Shown: positions 23,203 through 32,928 of the stretch, in pieces
How positions within the stretch are numbered: the stretch's first letter is position 1
Layout: every line of letters starts with the position of its first letter
From: Leucobacter edaphi
Lineage (GTDB): Bacteria > Actinomycetota > Actinomycetes > Actinomycetales > Microbacteriaceae
Direction of reading: 5' to 3'
Length of the DNA stretch: 64,000 nt
NCBI RefSeq assembly: GCF_016522535.1
Contig: NZ_JAEHOI010000004.1
Coordinates: 1 to 64,000, forward strand
Made by a program: the position numbers and the translations under genes
The notes under the pieces: model-generated
Databases searched by the model: none
Told to the model about the DNA's origin: nothing
What the model saw: the letters and a program-made list of their open reading frames with translations, nothing else

Positions 23203-23203
23203 C

Positions 23204-23235
23204 CAGATCATTCTAGCGATCTCGACGGGTATCCT
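23204..23235. promoter_or_regulatory. divergent promoter elements, HAD gene and PAC2 gene
   Basis: Two -10-like hexamers lie within this short stretch. TAGAAT (minus strand, 23210-23215) points at the HAD gene and ends 7 bases before its ATG. TATCCT (plus strand, 23230-23235) points at the PAC2 gene. Neither has a strong -35, so both are tentative. Confidence 0.3.
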
Positions 23236-23290
23236 GGAGGGTACGCCCGCGCGAGATCCGCCGGGTTCTCGACCCGAGGAGCACCGCTTC

Positions 23291-24543
<1,253 letters not shown>

Positions 24544-24547
<4 letters not shown>

Positions 24548-25788
24548 AGCTTCACCCCGAGCAGGGCGAGCGCGGCGTCACGCACCAGCTCCGGATCGTC
24601 GACGCCGCGATCGAGCGCGACATCGAGCGCCGCGAGCATCACGGGCGTGTCGAGGTCGTTGGCGAGAGCGGACCGCAGCTGCTGCAGCACGCCGAGCGCC
24701 GGGACCGGATCCTCGGACACGCGCTCCAGTCCGGCCCGCCAGGCTTCGAGCCGCCGGGTGGCCATCTCGAGGTCCGCGTCGTTCCACTCCCACTCCGAGC
24801 GGTAGTGGTGCGCGAGCAAGCCGAGGCGGATCGCCGAGGGGTCAGCGCCGGAATCGAGAAGCTTCGACACGAACACCAGATTGCCGCGGGACTTGGACAT
24901 CTTGTGGCCCTGGTAGGCGACGAGGCCTGCGTGGCAGTAGGCGTGCGCGAGCGGGGTGCCGGAGAGCGCGGTCGCGTGCGCGGCCGTGAACTCGTGGTGC
25001 GGGAAGATGAGGTCGGTGCCGCCGCCCTGCACGGTGAATGCGCCGCCGAGCGCGCGCGTCGCGATCACCGAGCACTCGATGTGCCAGCCCGGACGCCCGC
25101 GGCCCACGCGGCTGTCCCAGCTCGGCTCCCCCGCCCTGACAGCGCGCCAGAGCAGCGGATCGAGCGGGTCGCGTTTGCCGGGGCGATCCGGGTCGCCGCC
25201 GCGTTCCGCGCTGAGCTCGCGCATGAGGGCGCGATCGTAGGGCGCGACGTCTCCGAGGCGCCACTGCGACTCGGCCGAGGCCGCGTTGACGTCGAAGTAG
25301 ATGTCGTCGCCCTCGGCGTCCTCCGTGGGGACCCGATAGCCGTAGCCCTTCTCGACCAGGCCGTGAACCGCCATCGCAATGGGTTCGATGCACTCCGTGA
25401 CCGCGATGTAGTGCTCCGGCGGGATCATTCCCATGCGGTGCATATCGGAGCGGAACAGGCCGATCTGGTCCTCCGCGAGGTCACGCCAATCGACTCCCGT
25501 CGCGTTGGCCCGCTCGAGGAGCGGGTCGTCGACGTCCGTGATGTTCTGCGCGTAGACGGTCTCGATACCGGCGTCGCGCCAGGCGCGCTGCATGAGGTCG
25601 AACGCGAGGTAGGTGAACGCGTGACCGAGGTGCGTCGCGTCGTACGGGGTGATGCCGCAGACGTAGAGTCGCGCGCGCCCGTCGAGGATCGCCGGATGCT
25701 CGAGCCGCTCCGTCGCGGTGTTGAACAGCTTCGGCGCCGCGCCAACACCGGGTAGTTCGGGGATTTGAGGAGGCGTCCAGGTCCTCAC
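24544..25788 (-). CDS. mshC: mycothiol ligase MshC (Cys-GlcN-Ins ligase)
   Basis: A 414-residue ATP-dependent ligase joining cysteine to GlcN-Ins in mycothiol synthesis. It resembles cysteinyl-tRNA synthetase but is truncated after the catalytic core. The HIGH-like [16 protein letters not shown], a zinc-site Cys in YVCGIT and another in [13 protein letters not shown], and the [11 protein letters not shown] loop are visible. The N-terminus [12 protein letters not shown] is typical of MshC rather than CysS. The GTG start overlaps the uppP stop as GTGA. Its presence marks a mycothiol-producing actinobacterium. Confidence 0.93.
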
Positions 25789-26663
25789 AGTCCACCTCCG
25801 GTGACGGCTGCGGTGCCGCCCGCGGCGACGGCCCCGCCGTCCGCCGTGAGCACACCCGTTGCGAGCAGGATGATCACGACCACGCCGAGGAGCACCCGGT
25901 AGATCACGAACGGCATGAAGCTGCCCCGCGAGATGTAGCGCATGAACAGGCCGATGACGAGCAGGGCGACGAAGAATGCGACGACCGTGGCGAGCAGGGT
26001 CAGCCCCATGGGTGTCGAGTGCGTCGGCTCCTTCAGCGCCTTGTAGAGCTGGAAGAACCCGGATCCGAGCACCGCGGGGATCGCGAGCAGGAACGAGTAG
26101 CGCGCTGCGGCCTCGCGCTTGTATCCCATGAGGAGGCCGGCCGTGATCGTGCCGCCGGAGCGGGAGACACCGGGGATCAGCGCCATCGCCTGCGCGAAGC
26201 CGTAGATGAGGCCGTGCTTCCAGGTGAGGCTCTCGAGCGGGCGCACGTTCTTGCCGACGCGATCGGCGATGCCGAGGAGGATGCCGAACACGATGAGGCT
26301 GATCGCGACGTACCAGAGCGAGCGCAGGGTCGTCTCGATCTGCTTCTGGAAGAGCAGGCCGAGGATCACGATCGGGATCGTGCCCAGGATGATCCACCAG
26401 CCCATCAGGGCATCCGGATCCTTGCGGTCGACCTTTCCGGTGAGGGAACGGAACCACTGGCCGATGATCCGAACGATGTCTCGCCAGAAGAAGACGATGA
26501 CGGCGGCCTCCGTGCCGATCTGGGTGATCGCCGTGAATGCGGCGCCCGCATCGCCGATTCCGAGCAGTTCGCTGGCGATGCGGAGGTGCGCGCTCGACGA
26601 GATCGGGAGAAACTCGGTGAGTCCCTGGATGATGCCGAGGAAGATCGACTCGAAGATTCCCAT
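25785..26663 (-). CDS. uppP: undecaprenyl-diphosphatase UppP
   Basis: A 292-residue multi-pass membrane phosphatase recycling undecaprenyl pyrophosphate for cell-wall synthesis. It confers bacitracin tolerance in relatives. Signature motifs are present: [15 protein letters not shown] near the N-terminus and [13 protein letters not shown] in the middle. AAAGGAA precedes the ATG. It is coupled to mshC by a 4-base overlap, a common actinobacterial arrangement. Confidence 0.95.
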   Translation of the reverse strand: MGIFESIFLGIIQGLTEFLPISSSAHLRIASELLGIGDAGAAFTAITQIGTEAAVIVFFWRDIVRIIGQWFRSLTGKVDRKDPDALMGWWIILGTIPIVILGLLFQKQIETTLRSLWYVAISLIVFGILLGIADRVGKNVRPLESLTWKHGLIYGFAQAMALIPGVSRSGGTITAGLLMGYKREAAARYSFLLAIPAVLGSGFFQLYKALKEPTHSTPMGLTLLATVVAFFVALLVIGLFMRYISRGSFMPFVIYRVLLGVVVIILLATGVLTADGGAVAAGGTAAVTGGGL

Positions 26664-26920
26664 GGATTCCTTTCCTGGCCGTGTTCCCGCTCTCGCGTGC
26701 AGCGGATCGGGATGTTTTGCCGGTTCGGCATGCGCGGGCCGCCGTCAAGGATAGCCGACGGCATGCTGAACGGCGCGTCTCCCGGTGCGAACGGCATGGC
26801 GCGCGGATGGTTCAGGCGTCGCCGCGACCCGCTCCCCACGCGCACGCGTCGGCAATCGATGCGGCGTCCTGCTCCTCGCCCGCGCTGGGGCGCGAGTCCT
26901 GGCAGCGCCGCCTCAGCCGC

Positions 26921-28234
26921 CTAGTACGTGCGGAGCAGGTCCACGAGGACGCGATGACCGAAATCGAGGGCGTCGAGCGGCACGCGCTCGTCGACTCCGT
27001 GGAACATTCCGGGGAAATCCAGGTCAGCTGGCAGGCGGAGCGGAGCGAATCCGTAGCCGACGATACCGAGCAGGGAGAGCGACTTATTGTCGGTGCCACC
27101 CGAGAGCAGGTACGGCAGCACGTGCGCCTCGGGATCCTCGCGGCGCAGGCTGGCCTGCATCGCGTCGACGAGCTCGCCGCTGAAGGGGACCTCGAGCCCG
27201 ATATCGGAGTGCACGATCTCCACCTCGATGTCATCTCCGACGATCCCGCGCACGATATCGAGGACGCTCCCCTGCTCGTCGGGGAGCGCGCGCACGTCGA
27301 CGAGCGCCTCCGCGGTGTCCGGGATGACGTTGTGCTTGTAGCCCGCGCTGAGCACCGTCGGGTTGCTCGTGTTGCGCAGGCTCGCGTGGATGAACCCACC
27401 GCCCTTTCCGAGGCGCATGACGATGTCCTCGGGGCCGACATCGTGGGTGCTCACGCCGAGAATGCCAGCGAGCTCGTCGATGAGCTGCTGGGTGGTTGCG
27501 CACAGCCGGAGCGGCCACTCGTGGCGGCCGAGCGCGGCGACCGCCTCCGCGAGCCGGGTGATCGCGTTATCGTGCCACACCCGCGAGCCGTGCGCGGCGG
27601 TTCCGCGGGCCCGCAGCCGGATCCAGTCGAGCGACTTCTCCCCCGTCTGCACGAGGTAGGCGCGCGTGCCCTCGACATCGATCGAGTACCCGCCGACCTC
27701 GCTGATCGCCGTACCGGCTCCCGCGAACAGCTCGGGATGGTGCTCGACGAGGTAGTGGGCGCCGTAGACGCCACCGTTCTCCTCGTCGGCGAAGAACGCG
27801 AGGATGACATCGCGCTTGGGCTTCTCCCCGGCGCGGAGGATCTCCGCGATCGCGGTCAGGATCATGGCGTCCATGTCCTTCATGTCGACCGCGCCGCGTC
27901 CCCACAGCATCCCGTCCTTGATGACGCCAGCGAACGGGTCCACCGACCAATTGGCGGGGTCCGCCGGGACGACGTCGAGGTGCCCGTGGAGGACGAGAGC
28001 GGGCAGCTCGGGGTTCTCCCCCGTCACCCGCGCGACGACGCTCGCGCGGCCGGGAGCCGACTCGATGATCCGCGGGACCAGGCCGAGCTCTGTGAGGAAG
28101 GCGGCGACGTAGTCCGCGGCGGGCCGCTCGGGTTCCGCATCGCCCTCGCCACGATTGCTCGTGTCGATTCTGATCAGGTCGCGCGCAATGCGGACGGTCT
28201 CGGACAGCTCGTGCTCGGGAATGTCGCTGCTCAT
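26921..28234 (-). CDS. M20/M25/M40 family metallopeptidase
   Basis: A 437-residue dinuclear zinc hydrolase (dipeptidase/acetylornithine deacetylase-like). Metal-site motifs are LHGHLDVVPAD, GRGAVDMKDMDA and FADEENGG with the catalytic Glu. A dimerisation domain interrupts the catalytic domain (YLVQTGEKSLDWIRLRARG). The substrate is probably a dipeptide or N-acyl amino acid; the exact one is unknown. The next 257 bases downstream hold no gene. It shares direction with uppP but is likely a separate unit. Confidence 0.9.
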   Translation of the reverse strand: MSSDIPEHELSETVRIARDLIRIDTSNRGEGDAEPERPAADYVAAFLTELGLVPRIIESAPGRASVVARVTGENPELPALVLHGHLDVVPADPANWSVDPFAGVIKDGMLWGRGAVDMKDMDAMILTAIAEILRAGEKPKRDVILAFFADEENGGVYGAHYLVEHHPELFAGAGTAISEVGGYSIDVEGTRAYLVQTGEKSLDWIRLRARGTAAHGSRVWHDNAITRLAEAVAALGRHEWPLRLCATTQQLIDELAGILGVSTHDVGPEDIVMRLGKGGGFIHASLRNTSNPTVLSAGYKHNVIPDTAEALVDVRALPDEQGSVLDIVRGIVGDDIEVEIVHSDIGLEVPFSGELVDAMQASLRREDPEAHVLPYLLSGGTDNKSLSLLGIVGYGFAPLRLPADLDFPGMFHGVDERVPLDALDFGHRVLVDLLRTY

Positions 28235-28344
28235 GGCTCCAGGGTATCCGGTGCCGCAGACCGGCGACGGAAGATTGCGTCGCGTGGAGCCGGCGGGGTG
28301 CCGCCTCCGGCGTCCGGCACGCCTCGTGGCCCGCGCCCAATCTG

Positions 28345-28743
28345 CTATTCGCCCTCGGCGTCCTGCTGGATGAGCTGGATCAGGTTGCCGCAGGTGTCGT
28401 CGAGGACGGCGACCGCGATCGGCCCCATCCGCTGCGGCTCCGAAACGAAGCGCACACCGAGTGCGCTCAACCGCTCGAATTCGGCCTGGAGGTCGGTCAC
28501 GGCGAACTGGGTGGCGGGGATCCCGGACGCGACGAGGGCCTCCGTGAACGGGCGCACCGCGGGGTGCCCGTTCGGTTCGAGCAGGAGTTCGACGCCCTCG
28601 GGGTCCTCGCGCGACACGACCGTCAGCCAGCGATCCTCGCCGACCGGAACGTCCGCCTTCACGACGAAGCCGAGTTTTTCTGTGTAGAACTCCCTCGCCC
28701 GTGCCTGGTCCTCGACAAAAATGCTCGCCCAGCCGATGCGCAT
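28345..28743 (-). CDS. VOC/glyoxalase-fold protein
   Basis: A 132-residue vicinal-oxygen-chelate protein with two beta-alpha-beta-beta-beta modules (IFVEDQARAREFYTEKLGF and FAVTDLQAEFERLSALGV) ending in LDDTCGNLIQLIQQ. ATG 28743 has GGGAGA six bases upstream; the longer frame to 28869 is unsupported. It ends the leftward run that starts upstream with the Crp-like gene, 40 bases away. The substrate is unknown. Confidence 0.85.
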   Translation of the reverse strand: MRIGWASIFVEDQARAREFYTEKLGFVVKADVPVGEDRWLTVVSREDPEGVELLLEPNGHPAVRPFTEALVASGIPATQFAVTDLQAEFERLSALGVRFVSEPQRMGPIAVAVLDDTCGNLIQLIQQDAEGE

Positions 28744-28783
28744 GTCGCGTCTCCCGTCGGTCTCGTCGTGTGAGACCCCCAGC

Positions 28784-29482
28784 CTAAGGTCCGCTCTCGC
28801 GTTCGCGCGACTCCTGTTCTCTGCCCTCATCGGGATGCAGGATCCTGGCGGTGGTCCGGCCGAGCTCAAGCACGCCGTCGTCCTGCATTCGGCGGAGCTC
28901 GCGGAGTAGCGCTTTCGCGTTCGCGCCGACGTAGTCCGCCCATTCGCGTCGCGAGAACGGGAGCACGACCCGGCCGTCCGCCGCGGCGGGGAGCGTCGCG
29001 AGCGACATGAGGATCCTCCGTCGCAGTCGCGGTTCGACGAGGAGCGTGAGCCGCTCGCTGAGGTGCATGAGTTTCTTGGACATCTCCTGGACCAGATTGG
29101 CGTGGAGGCGTGCGGCGTAGGGGTCCGAGGAGGCGCGCAGCCGCTCCCGGTGCAGGAGCAGCAGGCGCGTCTTCACGACCGCGTCGATTTCAACGGTCGA
29201 TTCGTTCTGGCTGATCACGATCGCCTCCGCGAACGAGTCCCCCACGCCGAAGCGCTCGATGATCTGGAGATTGTCTCCCCTCGGCAGGGTCGCCTGCACG
29301 GTGCCCGCGATGATGATCGGGAAGAACGACAGGCGCTCCCCGACACGCACGATCGCCTGCCCGTGACCGTACGCCTGTTCGATGGCCCGCACCGACGCCA
29401 GGAGGCGCTCGTGCTCCTCCCTCGGGATGCCGGCGAATACCGGGGAGTTCGCGGTGGCGCGTCCCCAGTCGCGGGCGCTCAC
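28784..29482 (-). CDS. Crp/Fnr-type transcriptional regulator
   Basis: A 232-residue protein with an N-terminal cyclic-nucleotide-binding-type beta roll (VFAGIPREEHERLL; GEIIIAGTVQATLP-like segment; RFGVGDSFAEAIV), a long dimer helix and a C-terminal winged helix (FSRREWADYVGANAKALLRE). No Fnr-type N-terminal cysteine cluster is seen. The GTG start overlaps the ABC ATPase stop. As last gene of the methyltransferase-importer operon it is a candidate local regulator, perhaps sensing a small molecule rather than oxygen. Confidence 0.82.
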   Translation of the reverse strand: MSARDWGRATANSPVFAGIPREEHERLLASVRAIEQAYGHGQAIVRVGERLSFFPIIIAGTVQATLPRGDNLQIIERFGVGDSFAEAIVISQNESTVEIDAVVKTRLLLLHRERLRASSDPYAARLHANLVQEMSKKLMHLSERLTLLVEPRLRRRILMSLATLPAAADGRVVLPFSRREWADYVGANAKALLRELRRMQDDGVLELGRTTARILHPDEGREQESRERESGP

Positions 29483-30117
29483 GTCTTCTCCGCTTCCTCG
29501 GGGCCCCGCGGCTCCCAGCCGTCGCCGGCCGACAGCCGGAGCGTGCGGGCGCCCAGCAGTTCGGCGTCCTGTTCGCCATGACTCGCGGCGAGGACGGTGC
29601 GCCCCCGCGACCGCTCCCGCAGGTAGCGCGCGACGACCTCTTTGGTCCCGGGGTCCAGCCCGGTGAATGGTTCGTCCAGGAGCAACAGGTGGCCGGGATA
29701 GTGCATCGCGCACGCGAGCGACACCCGACGACGCATTCCCCCTGACAGCTGCCGGACCGGCCGATCAAGGCCGTGATCGGGAAGAATCTCGGCCAGATCG
29801 CGGCGGATCGCGCTGCGCGAGATCCGCCTGTCGGGGTGCACGAAGGCCACGTTCTCAACCGCGGTCAGCGCCTCGCAGAGCCGATCCTCCTGGAAGAGCA
29901 TGGCGGTGTCGCCGGGTCGCGCACCGCTGATCGTGCCCGTATCGGGTCGCTCGAGCCCGGCGATGATGCGCAGCAGCGTCGTCTTCCCGGCTCCGGACAT
30001 CGCGCGCAGGCACCCGATCTCACCGACTTCCAGGTCCAGGTCGACGTCACGCAACACCTCGTTCAGTCCGAACCGCTTCGAGACGCCGCGGACGCTGAGC
30101 GCGGTCGGGCGGCTCAC
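29479..30117 (-). CDS. NitT/TauT-type ABC transporter ATPase
   Basis: A 212-residue ATPase, shorter than the usual ~250 of SsuB/TauB. Walker A reads AMSGAGKTT, with Ala in place of the first Gly. Signature is QLSGGMRRRVSLA, Walker B is LLLLDEPFTGLDPG, and the switch His is in LAASHGEQDAE. The GTG start overlaps the permease stop. It energises the permease and binding protein encoded just upstream. Cargo is unknown. Confidence 0.88.
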   Translation of the reverse strand: MSRPTALSVRGVSKRFGLNEVLRDVDLDLEVGEIGCLRAMSGAGKTTLLRIIAGLERPDTGTISGARPGDTAMLFQEDRLCEALTAVENVAFVHPDRRISRSAIRRDLAEILPDHGLDRPVRQLSGGMRRRVSLACAMHYPGHLLLLDEPFTGLDPGTKEVVARYLRERSRGRTVLAASHGEQDAELLGARTLRLSAGDGWEPRGPEEAEKT

Positions 30118-30884
30118 GCGCGACTCCCGAGGAGGGAGCCGTAGGGGCGCGCGAGACCGTCGAGCGCGAGCAGCACCAGCCGTTCGAACAGCACACTCAG
30201 CAGCATGACCACGACCGTCCAGGCGAAGAGCGTCGGCGTATCCAGAAAAGTTTTCGCGGTGAACATCTCCTTGCCGATCGATCCCGCCGTCGTCGCGAAG
30301 ACCTCGGCCATGATCCCAGCGCGCCAGCTCATCCCCACGCCGACCTTGCACGCGCTCGTGAGGAAGGGCAGGAACGCGGGCCGGGCGAGATACCAGAACT
30401 GCCGAAGGGCCGGGACCCGGAACACCCGCGCGCGTTCGAGTTGCCCGCGGGGGATGGCGTCGAGGCCGGCCAGCATGCTCGTGTACACGAGGGGAATCAC
30501 GATGAGGAATGCGAGCCAGGAGGTGAACGCCTGCCCGCCGAACCAGATGAGAAGCATGACGATGAAGGAGACCACGGGGATTGACTTCACGACGGCGACG
30601 AGCGGGGCGATCAGGTCCTGGAACCAGAGCTGCCGGTGCGCGATCGCTGCGAGGATTGCGCCCCCGATCACGGCCGCGAAGAACCCCGCGGCGATCCGCC
30701 CGAGCGATGACCCGACGATGCCCCAGAACTCGGGCCGCACCACCTGTGTTGCGAGCGCCTGGAGCGTCCGGACCGGTCCGGCGAGGAGCAGTCCGTTGTG
30801 GATCAGGCGATCCGCGAGCTCCCAGATGAGGAGCCAGAGCACCGCGCTCGCCGCAGTGCGGAGCCGCCGAGCGCGGCTGCTCAT
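30114..30884 (-). CDS. NitT/TauT-type ABC transporter permease
   Basis: A 256-residue inner-membrane permease of the SsuC/TauC family. It has about six membrane segments (VLWLLIWELADRL, IAAGFFAAVIGGAILAAIA, IPVVSFIVMLLIWFGG). The EAA-like region is RARVFRVPALRQFWYLARPAF. ATG overlaps the binding-protein stop. The family imports sulfonates, nitrate, taurine or thiamine precursors; none can be selected from sequence. Confidence 0.88.
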   Translation of the reverse strand: MSSRARRLRTAASAVLWLLIWELADRLIHNGLLLAGPVRTLQALATQVVRPEFWGIVGSSLGRIAAGFFAAVIGGAILAAIAHRQLWFQDLIAPLVAVVKSIPVVSFIVMLLIWFGGQAFTSWLAFLIVIPLVYTSMLAGLDAIPRGQLERARVFRVPALRQFWYLARPAFLPFLTSACKVGVGMSWRAGIMAEVFATTAGSIGKEMFTAKTFLDTPTLFAWTVVVMLLSVLFERLVLLALDGLARPYGSLLGSRA

Positions 30885-32077
30885 CGCCTGCGCACGGTTG
30901 CCGGAGCCCCGGTGGGGAGCGATTGGAGTTCGGTCTCGAGCGAGCCGATCGGCGGCATGTAATAGAAGTCCCGGGCGGGCAGGGCGCCGCCCACGGCCGC
31001 GGGCTGCTGGGCGTGAATCGCTGCGAGGAACCCGGAGAGCGCCTCGTGCATTACGGTTCCGGTGAGGTTGACGATGCTGCAGAACGGGATTGCCCGCTCG
31101 GCGACCTCGTTGTTGAGGAAGGTTCCGAGCTCCTCCTGCACCGCTGCCGCCTCCGGGACGTGTTCGAGCGTGTAGTCGACGGAGTTTCCCGCCCGCTGCA
31201 GATATTCGACGACCGCGGATTCGTGCTGTTCGAGAAACTTCCGGTTGACCAGGGTGTGCGTGGTCACGGCTCGGGATCCGGTGGTGTTGGTGGGCATTTC
31301 GTCCCAGAGCTTCGTGAGGTCGATCGGGACGCGTAGTTGGTTCACCATCGTGTGGGCGAGTTCGACGAACGGCTGGGGAATGATGGCGATGGCATTGGCC
31401 TCGCTCTGCAGGAGGTTGAGGACCTCGAAGGGCGTCGACCGGTAGGCGACGTTGACGTTCCCGGTCAGGCCGTAGCCCTCGAGAATGGTTGCGATCGTGT
31501 ACTCGGGTGTGCCGCCCTGCCCGATCGAGTACACGGTGCGCCCGCGGAGGTCCGCGAGCTCGTTGACGGCGGAGTCCGTGGTCACGGCGTACAGGATTCC
31601 GAGGTTCCCGACATTGATGACTTCCACTTCGGTCTCGAGGTCGGTGTTGGCGTGGAGGACTGCGCCGAGGTTGGAGGGCAGGGTGACGATGTCGAACTGG
31701 TTCTGGTTGAACTGCGCAGCGAGCGCGGCGTAGTCGACGCCGGTGACCTGGAAGTCGAAGGAGTGGTGGGTCTTCTTGGCGCGTGCGTCGAGGAGGAATC
31801 GGTTGAGTCCCATCGCCGGCGGTCCGAGGATCAAGCCCACGCGGACGGTCGTCGGTTCTGCCGTGCCCATGAGGGCGCGTTCGAGCTGCCGCGGGGGCTC
31901 GTCTCCCTGCCCGGTTCCGGTTGCCTGGTCTCGGCCACTATCCGGCGCGGCGCACGCGGCAAGGGTGCCGGCTGCGGCGAGCGCACCGGCGAGGCCGATG
32001 AACCGGCGCCGCCCGATGGTCGTGCGTCCCTGGCGGTGCCACTGGGCTCCGTTGACGGCCCGGTCCGCGGAAGTCAT
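30881..32077 (-). CDS. Tat-exported ABC substrate-binding lipoprotein
   Basis: A 398-residue binding protein of the NitT/TauT type (TVRVGLILGPPAMGLNRFLL, QFNQNQFDIVTLPSNLGAVL). The signal peptide has a twin-arginine motif (GRRRFIGLAG) and a lipobox LAAC at Cys42, so a folded lipoprotein exported by Tat is predicted. It overlaps the methyltransferase by 4 bases upstream and the permease by 4 downstream. The ligand is unknown; the binding cleft residues do not match a family I recognise. Confidence 0.85.
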   Translation of the reverse strand: MTSADRAVNGAQWHRQGRTTIGRRRFIGLAGALAAAGTLAACAAPDSGRDQATGTGQGDEPPRQLERALMGTAEPTTVRVGLILGPPAMGLNRFLLDARAKKTHHSFDFQVTGVDYAALAAQFNQNQFDIVTLPSNLGAVLHANTDLETEVEVINVGNLGILYAVTTDSAVNELADLRGRTVYSIGQGGTPEYTIATILEGYGLTGNVNVAYRSTPFEVLNLLQSEANAIAIIPQPFVELAHTMVNQLRVPIDLTKLWDEMPTNTTGSRAVTTHTLVNRKFLEQHESAVVEYLQRAGNSVDYTLEHVPEAAAVQEELGTFLNNEVAERAIPFCSIVNLTGTVMHEALSGFLAAIHAQQPAAVGGALPARDFYYMPPIGSLETELQSLPTGAPATVRRR

Positions 32078-32874
32078 CGGGGCTTTTCTGCGACGATGCC
32101 GACCGCGGTCAGGGCTTTCTGGTGCTCGTGGAAGGTGCGTCGCATTCCGAGGACGCGTGAGCGCTCCTCAGGCATGCTCATCAGGTTCCTGGCGAAGCGC
32201 AGCGCCCCGCTGATCCCCTCGTCCGCGATGATGCGACGCGGCTGGAGGAGTCGCATCGGGGCGAAGCGGGTGTCTTCTCGCACGGTGAAGCCGGCGCGGG
32301 TGAGAAGCGCCCGCCATTCTTCGCTCGTCAGGGGGCGTGCGTTCACCTTGATCGATTTGGCGAGCGCCCGCTGGATTTCCTGTTTGGTCGCGTCGTCGAG
32401 CCCGTCCGGGGTGAGGCCGAGCTCGTGGATCACGTATCGCCCGCCGGGCTTGAGGATGCGGAACGCCTCGGTCATCATCTCGAGTTTCGCGCGGTCGGAT
32501 TGCATCGTGAGCATCGCTTCGCCGAAGACGATGTCGGCGCTGGCGTCGGGGAGCCCGGTGTTCGCGGCGTCCGCCTGCGTCACGGTTCCCGCGCCACCCA
32601 GCCGCCGATTGGTGTGTTCCACGGCGGCGGGGTCGGTGTCGATCCCCCGGTAGCTTCGCGGGCCCCGTCGAATAATCTCCTGGGCGGTGCGACCGAGTCC
32701 GGGCGCGAGTTCCACGATGTCGGAGTCGGTGATCATTGCGGCGTCGAGCATTCGCTCAGTGAGTTCCCGGCCTCCAGGTCGGAGCACCCGTTTGCCGAGG
32801 CGTGCGAGGAGCCAGTGCCCGGCCATGGTCGCGATCGGGCGCTCTTGCTCCGGGAGCGGTGCTGCGGTGTTCAC
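32074..32874 (-). CDS. SAM-dependent class I methyltransferase
   Basis: A 266-residue enzyme. The SAM-binding motif DIVELAPGLGRTAQEII is followed by an acidic RGIDTDPAAVEHT and a motif IV-like ADIVFGEAMLTM, then AFRILKPGGRYVIHEL. It belongs to the UbiE/COQ5-like Methyltransf_11 group. The GTG start has AGAGGA 11 bases upstream. Tight coupling to a NitT-type importer and a Crp-like regulator suggests it acts on, or makes, the importer's ligand. That is inference. Confidence 0.85.
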   Translation of the reverse strand: MNTAAPLPEQERPIATMAGHWLLARLGKRVLRPGGRELTERMLDAAMITDSDIVELAPGLGRTAQEIIRRGPRSYRGIDTDPAAVEHTNRRLGGAGTVTQADAANTGLPDASADIVFGEAMLTMQSDRAKLEMMTEAFRILKPGGRYVIHELGLTPDGLDDATKQEIQRALAKSIKVNARPLTSEEWRALLTRAGFTVREDTRFAPMRLLQPRRIIADEGISGALRFARNLMSMPEERSRVLGMRRTFHEHQKALTAVGIVAEKPR

Positions 32875-32928
32875 GTGCGGTGTGTTCCTCTCTGGACGTT
32901 TGGGGTGAGCCGTTGCGGGGAGGCTCGG

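Noticed and set aside
25789-26748. N-terminal extension of mshC
   Set aside because: It overlaps uppP in another frame; the MshC family begins at the GTG at 25788.
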